Below, piece by piece: positions 16,823 through 24,051 of a stretch of DNA of 36,302 bases (the stretch's first letter is position 1; every line of letters begins with the position of its first letter). Made by a program: the position numbers and the translations under genes. Under the pieces are notes generated by a model. That model was given only the letters and a program-made list of their open reading frames with translations, ran no database searches and was not told the origin of the DNA. This DNA is from CAWCLK01 sp963796225 (lineage in GTDB: Bacteria > Actinomycetota > Nitriliruptoria > Nitriliruptorales > Nitriliruptoraceae): the NCBI GenBank assembly GCA_963796225.1, contig CAWCLK010000041.1:1-36302 (forward strand), in the 5' to 3' direction.

Positions 16823-17671
16823 CAGTCCCCCAGCGGGTAGGGGAACTTCACGCCCGTCGCCCCGTCCACCGACAGCACCTGGCCGCTGACGAACGCGGCG
16901 AGGTCGGAGACGAGGAACAGCAGGGCCGAGGCCACGTGGCGCGGTTCGGCCACGCCCCGCATGGGGGTGTTCGCCACGTTGCGTTCGCGCCCCGCCTCGC
17001 CGACCATCGCGGCGATGCGGGGCGTCCACACGAAGCCCGGGGCGACGGCGTTGGCGCGGATGCCCATCGGGCCGAACTCCACGGCCATGGTGCGCACCAG
17101 GCTCATCAGCCCGGCCTTGGCCGCCCCGTAGGCGGCGTGGAACGGGGCGGAGGACTGTCCGGACGCGGACGCGACGAACGCGAACGCGCCCCGCTGCCCG
17201 TCGTCGCGGCGGTCCTGGTCCTTCATGATCGCCCCGCCGGCCTGGGCCAGCAGGTAGGCGTGGCGCAGGACCATGTCGAAGGTCCAGCCCCAGTCCTCGT
17301 CGGAGGTCTGCAGCAGCGGCACGTACTTGGCCATGCCGACGATGTCGACCACGGCGTCGAGGCGGCCGAACTCCCGCCGCGCGTCGGCCAGGGTCGACTC
17401 GATGTCCGACCGCTCCCGCACGTCGGCGGTGGCGGGGATCCCGTCGACCTCGCCGGCGACGTGCTCGGCCGCGTCGCGGTCGTAGTCCAGGCACAGCACC
17501 CGCGCCCCGTTCTGCGCCAGCGCGTGGGTGACCTGGCGGCCGATCCCCTGCCCCGCCCCGGCCACGACGATGCCCCGGCCGTCGAGCCGCAGCATGCCCG
17601 GCGTAGTCGGGCACCTCGGAGGTGTCCAGGCGCCGCTCCTGGTCCACGCCCGCGTCCTTGTCGAACGCCAT
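16822..17671 (-). CDS. SDR family oxidoreductase (one frameshift near N-terminus)
   Basis: About 282 residues. A short leader (MAFDKDAGVDQERRLDTSEV) is followed by the dinucleotide loop AGAGQGIGRQV, a central DIVGMAKYVPLLQ, the catalytic Ser in SASGQ, Tyr and Lys in YGAAKAG, and the C-terminal FVSGQVLSVDGATG. An extra G in the GGG run near 17596 separates the leader from the main frame, and the length equals a multiple of three plus one. GAGGGAG precedes the ATG at 17669-17671. It is followed by the SGNH hydrolase with a one-base overlap and preceded by the LLM monooxygenase, with a 51-bp palindrome between them. Confidence 0.75.
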
Positions 17672-17697
17672 CAGCTCCCTCGTCCCGCACCCCACAG

Positions 17698-17748
17698 GTC
17701 GAGTGTGCTCCTGACTCGGAACTGCTCCGAGTCAGGAGCACACTCGAC
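17698..17748. repeat. Palindromic element copy R1 (perfect hairpin)
   Basis: Two 23-bp arms, starting GTCGAGTGTGCTCCTGACTC, pair perfectly around a 5-base loop (ACTGC). It lies between the LLM gene and the SDR gene on the same strand. Copies at 32097-32146 and 33155-33202 share the arms. No T-run follows on either strand, so it is not a typical terminator, though the hairpin would be stable in RNA. Confidence 0.9.
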
Positions 17749-17754
17749 GAGGGC

Positions 17755-18922
17755 TTAGCCGGTCAGGCGCTCGCCGCCTGCGTCCTGCAACGCCGGGTTG
17801 CTGCGAGGGGTCGGGCTCGTAGGCGTCGATCTCGGGCATGACGTGCTCGTTGATGAGCTCCATCGACTTCATGATCGCGTCGTGCTGGAGGTACCCGAAC
17901 TGCTTGTAACAGAGCAGCTGGTCGACCCCGCAGTCGGCGTAGCGCTTCATCTTCTCGACGATCACGTCGGGCGTGCCGAGCATGATCATGTTGTAGTCGT
18001 TGAAGACCTTGGGGTCGATGTCCCCGTCGGCGAAGCGGGTCAGGAGCGGGAACAGCTTGTCCTGCTGCTCCTGGGGCATGTGGGACAGCTCCCACTCGAG
18101 CGTGAACTCGGCGATGTTCTTGTACCACCACCACACGCTCTCCCAGGCGCGGTTCTTCTCGAGCTCGGAGTCGTCCTCGACGCAGTGCACGAGCGTGTAG
18201 CAGGCGGCCCGGCCGTTCTGGACCTTGGTGACGGGCACCGCCTCGGCCGCCGCCTGCTTGTAGGCGTGGATGAGGCCGGCCATCTGCTTGAGCGGCTGCA
18301 TGATCGAGAAGCTGAGCAGCCCGAAGCCGTTGTGGCCGGCGTCCACCGACGAGCCCATCGAGGTCGCGGCCTGCCACGCGGGCGGGTGCGGGTCCTGGAC
18401 CGGCAGCGGGGTGACCATGCGGCGCGGCATCGAGAAGGTGTCCGACTCGTACTCGAAGTACTCGTTGGTCCACATCTCGGAGACGATCTTGGCCGCCTCG
18501 ACCAGCTGCGCCTTGGAGGTGTCGGCGTCGACGCCGAAGGCGAGCTGCTCCATCGGGGTGGAGCGACCGAGCCCCCACTCCACGCGACCGCCGGAGAGCA
18601 CGTCGACGGTGGCGACCTTCTCGGCGATGCGGGTCGGGTGGGTGAAGTTGAACGGCGCCAGGGTCACGCCGAAGCCGAGCTTGATGTTCTCGGTCAGCTG
18701 GCTCAGCGCCCCGTGGACGGCCTCGGGCGTCGGGCAGTGCGACCGGCCCTCGCGGAAGTGGTGCTCGACGAGCCAGACGGTGTTGAAGCCCAGCTTGTCC
18801 CCCAGCACGATCTGCTGGAGGGCCTCCTTGTAGGCCTGCTGCTCGGCCTGCTTCTGGCCGTTGGGGAACTCCCCCGGCCACGGCCGCGGGACGTCGATCT
18901 CGTAGAACAGGTCCAGCTTCAT
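17755..18922 (-). CDS. LLM class flavin-dependent monooxygenase (frameshift at 3' end)
   Basis: A luciferase-like TIM-barrel protein of about 388 residues, the long subgroup that includes two-component alkanal/alkane-type monooxygenases. Landmarks are MKLDLFYEIDVPRPWP, VWLVEHHFREGRSHCPTPE, FGVTLAPFNFTHPTRIAEKVATVD, LSGGRVEWGLGRST and LGTPDVIVEKMKRYADCGVDQLL. The VEHHF motif is frequent in FMNH2-using members, so this may need the FMN reductase encoded at 7.7 kb. The observed frame misses its natural end; one inserted base near 17805 gives NPALQDAGGERLTG and a TAA at 17755. Upstream lie a good promoter, a TGTTCG palindrome and TetR-type sites. Confidence 0.82.
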
Positions 18923-18971
18923 GGTCGCGTGCCTCGTGACGGTCGCGGACGGTGGTCTGCAGCATCGCCGT

Positions 18972-18989
18972 TGTTCGCAGTTTCGAACA
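18972..18989. promoter_or_regulatory. Second-class operator (TGTTCG-N6-CGAACA) before LLM monooxygenase
   Basis: Perfect 6-bp arms separated by six bases, the same core and spacing as the ribBA site. It lies just downstream of the predicted -10. A further inverted pair, TTCGCAGT (18974-18981) and ACTGCGAA (19000-19007), overlaps it and could be a second binding register. Confidence 0.65.
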
Positions 18990-19008
18990 TCCGGTCGATA
19001 CTGCGAAA

Positions 19009-19038
19009 AGCCTACGGCGGGACCTGACGGGGTGTCAA
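19009..19038 (-). promoter_or_regulatory. Predicted sigma70-type promoter of LLM monooxygenase
   Basis: On the minus strand a consensus TTGACA (19033-19038) and TAGGCT (19009-19014) are 18 bases apart. Transcription would begin near 19002, leaving a leader of about 80 bases containing the TGTTCG-N6-CGAACA palindrome. Confidence 0.6.
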
Positions 19039-19072
19039 GACGGCGGCGACGGAAATCTGACGAGCCGTCAGG
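19023..19072. promoter_or_regulatory. TetR-type operator C with a possible half-conserved neighbour
   Basis: The clear site is TCTGACG-AGC-CGTCAGG at 19056-19072 (6-bp perfect arms plus one mismatched outer pair), overlapping the stop codon of the acyl-CoA synthetase gene. A weaker TGAC-N5-GTCA at 19025-19037 overlaps the -35 hexamer of the LLM promoter. Its right half may simply be the TTGACA box. Confidence 0.55.
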
Positions 19073-20618
19073 AATCCGTCGCCTCGCGCCCCGCATGCGT
19101 GCCGAGGAGGGCACGCAACGCCCGCCGGTCGACCTTGTCCGTGGCCGTGCGGGCCAGCGCGTCGACGGGCACGCACCGCTCGGGCAGCTCGTGGCGAGCC
19201 AGGCGCGGGGCGGCGAAGTCCCGGAGGGCGTCGAGGCCCGGAGCGGGGCGCCCGGGAGCGGCCACGACCACCGCCACGCCCACGGATCCCATCACCGGGT
19301 CGGGCACGCCGAGGACGGCGACCTCGGCGACGTCCGGGTGGTCGGCGAGCACCGCCTCGACCCGGTCCGGGTGCACGTTGTGCCCGCCCCGGACGTAGGA
19401 GTCGGCGACCCGCCCCGCCAGCCGCAGGCACCCGCGGTCGTCGACCAGGCCGAGGTCGTCGGTGCGGAGCCATCCGTCCACCAGCGTGCGGGCCGTCGCG
19501 TCGGGGTCTCCCCACCACCCGGCCATCACCGCGGGCGAGCGCAGGTGCACGCGGCCGACCTCCCCGACCTCCGCCACGCCCCCGTCGTCCCGGCGGACCT
19601 CGAGGTCGACCCCGTCGCGTGGGCGCCCGACGGTGTGCAGGGCCTCCTCGTCGGGAGCGTCGAAGGCGGTGCCGGTGCCGACCCCACCCGACTCGGTCGA
19701 GGAGTAGCGGATCGAGTACGGGGCGTCGAAGCGCTCCCGCGCGGCCCGCACCAGTGCCGGCGGCGACGGCCCCCCGCCGACGACCAGCGCCTGGACGTGG
19801 GACACGTCGGCGTCGGCCGCCGGCCCCTGCAGCTCACGCAGCAGCAGCGCCACCTGCGACGAGATCGCCCCGAGGACCGGCACGCGCTGCTCGACCACCA
19901 CCCGCAGCGCGTCGGGCGCCCGCCAGCGGTCGAGCAGGTGCAGCGTGGCCCCGGTCGCCCAGTACCAGACGGGCTTGGTGACCATCCCGACATGGACCAG
20001 CTCGGTCGAGGCCAGCATCGGGCCCCCACCGTCGCGGCGGGCCCCCACGTCGAGGTGCCGGATGGCGGCGAGCTGCCGGTCGGCGAAGACCGCCGCACGT
20101 GGCGGACCGGTCGTGCCCGAGGTCAGCACCAGCGCCACGGGGCGGTCCGGGTCGGGCGGCACGTCGGGGACCCGCTTCCCCGGCGGGCCCAGTCCCGTCA
20201 GCAGCCGATCACCGCCGAGGCGGACGTGCACGGTGGGGACGTCGGCGGCGGGGTCGAGGTCCTCGGTGGTGAGCAGCAGGTCGGGGGCGAGGTGGGTGAG
20301 CACACGCCGGCGGTCGTCGGGCGGCAGCCGGCGGTTGACCCCGACCGTCACGGCCCCGAGTCGTGCCAGGCCGACGTAGGCGGCCAGGTGGTCGGGCGAG
20401 GACGGCAGCAGCAGCGCGACCAGGTCGCCGGGCCGCACGCCCCGGGCGTGGAAGGACGCCGCGGCGGCGAGGCTGGCACGAGCCAGTCCCCGGTAGGACA
20501 CGACCCGCCCGTCAGGGGCGACGACACAGGGGCGATCCCCGAAGCGCCGTGCCGCGTCGTCGAGCGTGGCCGGCAGCAGCGGTCCGCGCTCGCCCCCCGG
20601 AATCGGTCCGCCGATCAG
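19068..20618 (-). CDS. AMP-forming acyl-CoA synthetase
   Basis: About 516 residues of an ANL-superfamily ligase that would activate a carboxylic acid to its CoA ester via an acyl-adenylate. Motifs in order: FGDRPCVVAPDG, LLLPSSPDHLAAYVGLARLGAV, the P-loop LVLTSGTTGPPRAAV, SSTESGG, the hinge region RTDDLGLVDDRG, GGHNVHPDRVEAVL and the C-terminal lysine in RTATDKVDRR. No ATG or GTG exists at the expected N-terminus. The frame is open from the CTG that overlaps the tetR stop (CTGA), so the start is tentative and may be hidden by an indel or be a rare CTG. It is the last gene of the tetR operon. Confidence 0.8.
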   Translation of the reverse strand: MIGGPIPGGERGPLLPATLDDAARRFGDRPCVVAPDGRVVSYRGLARASLAAAASFHARGVRPGDLVALLLPSSPDHLAAYVGLARLGAVTVGVNRRLPPDDRRRVLTHLAPDLLLTTEDLDPAADVPTVHVRLGGDRLLTGLGPPGKRVPDVPPDPDRPVALVLTSGTTGPPRAAVFADRQLAAIRHLDVGARRDGGGPMLASTELVHVGMVTKPVWYWATGATLHLLDRWRAPDALRVVVEQRVPVLGAISSQVALLLRELQGPAADADVSHVQALVVGGGPSPPALVRAARERFDAPYSIRYSSTESGGVGTGTAFDAPDEEALHTVGRPRDGVDLEVRRDDGGVAEVGEVGRVHLRSPAVMAGWWGDPDATARTLVDGWLRTDDLGLVDDRGCLRLAGRVADSYVRGGHNVHPDRVEAVLADHPDVAEVAVLGVPDPVMGSVGVAVVVAAPGRPAPGLDALRDFAAPRLARHELPERCVPVDALARTATDKVDRRALRALLGTHAGREATDS

Positions 20619-21304
20619 TCGGTGGGCGGCTTGCGGCCGGTCAGCGTCCAGTGGACGACGCCCACCATCATCTCGCGCGTGCCGTCGAGCCCCGCGCCCC
20701 AGTTGGCCAGGCCGGACTGGTGCTCGGCGACGTGGGCGAGCATCGACACCAGCACGGCGCCCGCGGCGGCGGGGTCGTACTCGGTGCGGTCGAGCTCGGC
20801 GGCGGCATCGCGCAACGCCGCGGTGATGGGGCCGAGCAGGTCGTTGCGGATGGCGCGGAAGCGCTGGTCGCCCTCGGCGATGGCGAGGTCCACGACGCGC
20901 ATCACCGCCCCGTGGGTGCGCCAGAACGACAGGAACTCGTCGACCACGCGTTCGGCGGACTCGCGCCCCGCCTTCCCCGTCCACGTCGCGTCCGCGACAG
21001 CGGTGCGCAGCTGTTCGCCGTCCTCGACCATGCGCCCCGCCAGCACCAGGATCGCCGCCTCGACGTCGGCGAAGTACTGGTAGAAGGTCGCGGGCGAGGT
21101 CCCGACGCTGCGAGCGACGTCCACGACCGACAGGTCGCGGTAGGACGTCGTCTCGAGCATGGCCGCCGTGGCGTCGAGCAGCTTGTCGCGCGTCTGGCGA
21201 CCCCGGCGGCCCGGGATGCGCCCGTCGGCGGCACGCAGCTTGTCCTCGGCCACGGGGTCGTCGCCCCGGGTCGCGGTGGTCTCGGTCTCGGAGGAAGCAC
21301 TCAT
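20615..21304 (-). CDS. TetR/AcrR family transcriptional regulator
   Basis: 229 residues: a 30-residue polar N-terminal extension, a TetR helix-turn-helix at about residues 35-85 (RDKLLDATAAMLETTSYRDLSVVDVARSVGTSPATFYQYFADVE, split here as one motif region) and an all-helical ligand domain. A palindrome of the CTGACG-N3-CGTCAG family lies 18 bases before its start, consistent with autorepression, and sister sites precede several catabolic genes in this window. The ATG overlaps the stop of the isochorismatase-like gene. A TAGGAT -10-like box seven bases upstream would make its own transcript leaderless. An acyl-CoA ligand is plausible given the neighbouring ligase, but unproven. Confidence 0.9.
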   Translation of the reverse strand: MSASSETETTATRGDDPVAEDKLRAADGRIPGRRGRQTRDKLLDATAAMLETTSYRDLSVVDVARSVGTSPATFYQYFADVEAAILVLAGRMVEDGEQLRTAVADATWTGKAGRESAERVVDEFLSFWRTHGAVMRVVDLAIAEGDQRFRAIRNDLLGPITAALRDAAAELDRTEYDPAAAGAVLVSMLAHVAEHQSGLANWGAGLDGTREMMVGVVHWTLTGRKPPTD

Positions 21305-21969
21305 GCGCGCGATCCTACCCGTCCTGACGGATCGTCAGGATCAGCCGCCCCGCCCCAGACGGCCACGACCTCGTCGGTGCGGGTGACCGTCGCCAGCAGC
21401 GCGAGCGTCTGGTCGACGACGGCGTCGGCGTAGTCGGCGGGGATCCCGGCGACGGCGTCGCGGGGCAGCACCACGCGGTAGCCGAGGTTGACCGCGTCCA
21501 TCACCAGGTTGGTCACCGCGACGTTCACCGACACGCCGGTCACGACCAGCGTGCCGACGCCGAGGTTGCGCAGCACGGGGTCGAGGTCGGTGCCCGCCAT
21601 GGGCCCGAGGCCGTGACGACGGACCGAGACCAGGTCCCGGTCGTCGCCGGCGAGCTCGTCGACCAGCGCCGCGGCGTCGCTGCCCGGCTCCAGCGCGACG
21701 GGAGCGCGGGCCGCCGCCGCGAACAGCCGCGCGTTGGTGTTGCTGCCCGCGCCGTCGGGGCGCCGCACCGCCAGGGCATGCACCACCGGCACGCCCGCCG
21801 CCCGCGCCGCCCGCACCAGACGTACGACGTTCGGCAGCATCACCTCGCGGGCGTGCGCGGCCAGCTCCGGGAAGACGGCCGGGTCGCCGAGCACGCCCCG
21901 CTGGCACTCGGAGGTGACCACCGCGACACCCGGGGGCGCCAGCAGGTCCTCCAGCGACGGGGCGGGCAC
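21301..21969 (-). CDS. Isochorismatase-fold protein with substituted catalytic triad
   Basis: 222 residues of the isochorismatase/cysteine hydrolase fold: VAVVTSECQRGVLG, AGVPVVHALAVRRPDG, LVVTGVSVNVAVTNLVMDAVNLGYRVVLPRDAVAG. The family's triad is Asp, Lys, Cys. Here the matching places read Glu21, Arg117 or 118, and Ala151 (NVAV where NVCV is usual). It is therefore unlikely to work by the usual thiol mechanism and may be a binding protein or a different hydrolase. GTG at 21967-21969 follows GAGG. The last coding bases contain the TetR-type operator of the next gene and its stop overlaps the tetR start. Confidence 0.8.
   Translation of the reverse strand: MPAPSLEDLLAPPGVAVVTSECQRGVLGDPAVFPELAAHAREVMLPNVVRLVRAARAAGVPVVHALAVRRPDGAGSNTNARLFAAAARAPVALEPGSDAAALVDELAGDDRDLVSVRRHGLGPMAGTDLDPVLRNLGVGTLVVTGVSVNVAVTNLVMDAVNLGYRVVLPRDAVAGIPADYADAVVDQTLALLATVTRTDEVVAVWGGAADPDDPSGRVGSRA
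21312..21317 (-). promoter_or_regulatory. Possible -10 box for a leaderless tetR transcript
   Basis: TAGGAT on the minus strand ends seven bases before the tetR ATG, so transcription would start at or next to the start codon. No -35 of quality is seen; the region where it should lie is covered by operator D. Confidence 0.4.
21322..21340. promoter_or_regulatory. TetR-type operator D (autoregulatory site)
   Basis: Perfect inverted repeat with 8-bp arms (TCCTGACG-GAT-CGTCAGGA). It lies inside the 3' coding end of the isochorismatase-like gene and directly upstream of tetR, covering the expected -35 and spacer of a tetR promoter. Confidence 0.75.
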
Positions 21970-21978
21970 CGCAGCGCC

Positions 21979-23058
21979 TCAGGCCGGCGCGGTGTTCAAC
22001 AGGCCCCGCCCCGTGGTGGGGGGCAGGTCCAGCGCGGTGACGATGCCCGGCTCGGCGGCGACCACGGCCGGGATGGCGGTGACCAGGCGCATGGCCGTGG
22101 CCTGGATGCCGGCCGTGTTGTGGTCCCCGTCCTCCCCCATCATCTGCATGTCGACCGTGTAGCTCGGCGACCCGGTGGCGATGACCCGGTAGCCGCCGTG
22201 GCCGGTGGGCTGCGGCCAGTCCGGGGCGAGGTCGTCGTGCAGGCGGGTGACGTGCTCGAGCACGATCCGCGGGACCCCGTTGATCATCGCGCGGACCTCG
22301 AACCGGACCGCGGCGCGGGTGCCCTCGCTGATCGGGCCGGCGTCGATGTCGAAGTCGGCGTGGGCCGGCAGCTGCTCGTACTGCTCGTCGAGGGTGACGT
22401 CGGCGAGGTCGATGCCGAGCCCGACGGCGAGCTGGCGCACGACCTGTCCCCAGGCCAGCGACAGCACGCCGGGCTGGAGCAGCATCGGGATCTCGTCCAT
22501 CGGCTTGCCGAAGCCCATGACGTCGAAGAGCACGAGCGCGTTGTCGTAGGTCGCGTAGTTGACGACCTCCTGGCAGCGCAGCTCGTCGATGCGTTCGCAG
22601 ATCGTGCTGACCGCCAGCGGCAGCATGTCGTTCGCCCAGCCCGGGTCCACGCCGTTGACGAACAGCGACGCCCCGCCCTCGCGCGCCGCCTGCTCGACCG
22701 GGTCGGTCAGCTCCGGGGGCAACCCGCCGGGGAACTGCAGGAACACCGGCGAGGACGACACGACGTTGACGCCGTTGCGCAGCAGCATGCAGAGGTCGTC
22801 GATCGCCTCCATCAGCCGGTTGTCCGCCATCGCCGTGTAGACGACGCAGTCGGGCTCGAGCGCCAGCAGGGCGTCGACGTCCTGGGTGGCCGTGACGCCG
22901 AGCTCGCCGATGCCGGCGATGGTCCCGAGGTCCTGGCCCTCCTTGGCGTCCGACGAGCACCATCCACCGACGAGCTCGAGGTCGGGGTGGGCGGTGATGC
23001 CGGCGACGGCCTTCTTGCCGACGGTGCCGGTGCTCCAGGCGACGACGCGCTGGGTCAT
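21979..23058 (-). CDS. Dihydrodipicolinate reductase-like NAD(P)-binding protein
   Basis: 359 residues. A Rossmann N-terminus (VVAWSTGTVGKKAVAGITAHPDLELVGGWC) resembles DapB and diaminopentanoate-type dehydrogenases. The rest (NGVNVVSSSPVFLQFPGGLP, VNGVDPGWANDMLPLAV, NYATYDNALVLFDVMGFGKPMDEIP) matches large actinobacterial catabolic paralogues often annotated as dihydrodipicolinate reductase but found in steroid and lipid gene clusters. Lysine biosynthesis is therefore unlikely, and the substrate is unknown. The ATG at 23056-23058 lies 31 bases after the SDR stop, in the operon headed by that SDR. Confidence 0.8.
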   Translation of the reverse strand: MTQRVVAWSTGTVGKKAVAGITAHPDLELVGGWCSSDAKEGQDLGTIAGIGELGVTATQDVDALLALEPDCVVYTAMADNRLMEAIDDLCMLLRNGVNVVSSSPVFLQFPGGLPPELTDPVEQAAREGGASLFVNGVDPGWANDMLPLAVSTICERIDELRCQEVVNYATYDNALVLFDVMGFGKPMDEIPMLLQPGVLSLAWGQVVRQLAVGLGIDLADVTLDEQYEQLPAHADFDIDAGPISEGTRAAVRFEVRAMINGVPRIVLEHVTRLHDDLAPDWPQPTGHGGYRVIATGSPSYTVDMQMMGEDGDHNTAGIQATAMRLVTAIPAVVAAEPGIVTALDLPPTTGRGLLNTAPA

Positions 23059-23089
23059 GGTGCGTGCTCCCGAGTGGTGTGGGGGTGGG

Positions 23090-23893
23090 TCAGACGGCGC
23101 CGGGCTCGAGGTCGGGCAGCGGGATCTTGAGATTCGGGTTCTCGATCCCCCCGTCGACCTCGACCACCTTGCCGGTGACGAAGTTGCCGGCGTCCGAGCA
23201 CAGCCACAGGGCCGCACAGGCGATGTCCTCGGGGTCGCCCAGCCGGCGCAGGGGCGTGCCGCCCTCGAGCTCGGCGAGCAGCTCCTCGTTGCCGGCCACG
23301 ATCTCGAGCGCGGAGGTCAGCACGCTGCCGACCGCCAGCCCGTTGACGCGGATGCGGGGCGCGACGTCGGCGGCCAGCAGGCGCGTCATGTGGGCCAGCG
23401 CCGCCTTGGCGGTCCCGTAGGCGAGGTAGCCGCGCTCGCGCAGCCGGCCCATCACCGACGAGATGTTGAGGATCGACGACCCCTCCTGCTCGAGCAGGTG
23501 CGGGATCGCCGCGCGGGACAGCGCCAGTGCCGTCGAGACGTTGAAGTGGAACGCCTCCTCGAGGAACTCGTCAGAGGTCTGCATCACCGGCATCGGCAGC
23601 GTGCCGCCGACGTTGTTGACCACGATGTCCAGCCGCCCGAAGGTGTCCACGGCGGCGGTGGCCAGGCCGGCGACGGCCTCGAGGTCGCTGAGGTCGGCGG
23701 GGACCACGTGGGCCCGCCGCCCCGTGGCCTCCACCTGCTCGGCGACCTCGTCGAGCTGCTCCCTGGTGCGCGACGAGATCACCACGTCGGCGCCGGCCTC
23801 GGCGAAGCCCACGGCCATCGCGGCCCCGAGCCCACGCCCCGCGCCGGTGATGACGGCGACCTTGTCGTCGAGGCGGAAGCGGTCCAGGATCAT
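23090..23893 (-). CDS. SDR family oxidoreductase, first gene of the tetR operon
   Basis: 267 residues and intact. The NAD(P) loop is VITGAGRGLGAAMAVGF, then NNVGG, NISSVMG with the catalytic serine, YGTAKAAL with Tyr and Lys, and the C-terminal DAGNFVTGKVVEVDGG. It would interconvert an alcohol and ketone on a catabolic intermediate. GAGGAG precedes the ATG by eight bases. It heads a minus-strand operon that continues through the reductase-like protein, the isochorismatase-like protein, tetR and the acyl-CoA synthetase, with operator E 30 bases upstream. Confidence 0.88.
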   Translation of the reverse strand: MILDRFRLDDKVAVITGAGRGLGAAMAVGFAEAGADVVISSRTREQLDEVAEQVEATGRRAHVVPADLSDLEAVAGLATAAVDTFGRLDIVVNNVGGTLPMPVMQTSDEFLEEAFHFNVSTALALSRAAIPHLLEQEGSSILNISSVMGRLRERGYLAYGTAKAALAHMTRLLAADVAPRIRVNGLAVGSVLTSALEIVAGNEELLAELEGGTPLRRLGDPEDIACAALWLCSDAGNFVTGKVVEVDGGIENPNLKIPLPDLEPGAV

Positions 23894-23922
23894 CGACGGC
23901 TCCTCGTCGTGCCTGCAGCAGC

Positions 23923-23943
23923 GACCTGACGGGTCGTCAGGTC
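23923..23943. promoter_or_regulatory. TetR-type operator E, before SDR-led operon
   Basis: Perfect inverted repeat with 9-bp arms around GGT (GACCTGACG-GGT-CGTCAGGTC). It lies between the SDR gene (minus) and an LLM gene (plus). A TACGGT -10-like box at 23952-23957 on the minus strand is nearby, as it also is beside operator A. Confidence 0.75.
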
Positions 23944-24006
23944 TCGGGGGAACCGTAGCGGACGGGACCATGCCCCCGCGTACCGGCGCGGGCGCGTCCT
24001 ACGCTG

Positions 24007-24038
24007 CCCGCCCACACGACGACCCGCCCACACGACGA
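24007..24038. repeat. 16-bp tandem duplication
   Basis: CCCGCCCACACGACGA occurs twice head to tail, 14 bases before the LLM gene's start. It occupies the expected leader or promoter of that gene. No function is evident. Confidence 0.75.
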
Positions 24039-24051
24039 CAAGGCCCGCCCC

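Noticed and set aside
14900..17695. A 931-codon open frame on the minus strand
   Set aside because: It strings together the SDR leader, out-of-frame SDR, the SGNH hydrolase and the antisense of the DoxX gene. Only the SGNH part has protein-like motifs; the length results from frameshifts and high GC.
17698..17748. Rho-independent terminator
   Set aside because: The stem is strong but neither strand has a following T-run, and the same sequence recurs elsewhere with conserved arms.
19023..19039. A full TetR-type operator in its own right
   Set aside because: TGAC-N5-GTCA fits, but its right half is the TTGACA promoter box and the outer pairs do not match, so it may be coincidence. It is noted only as a weak neighbour of operator C.
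24007..24038. CRISPR-like repeat
   Set aside because: Only two adjacent copies with no spacer and no cas genes.
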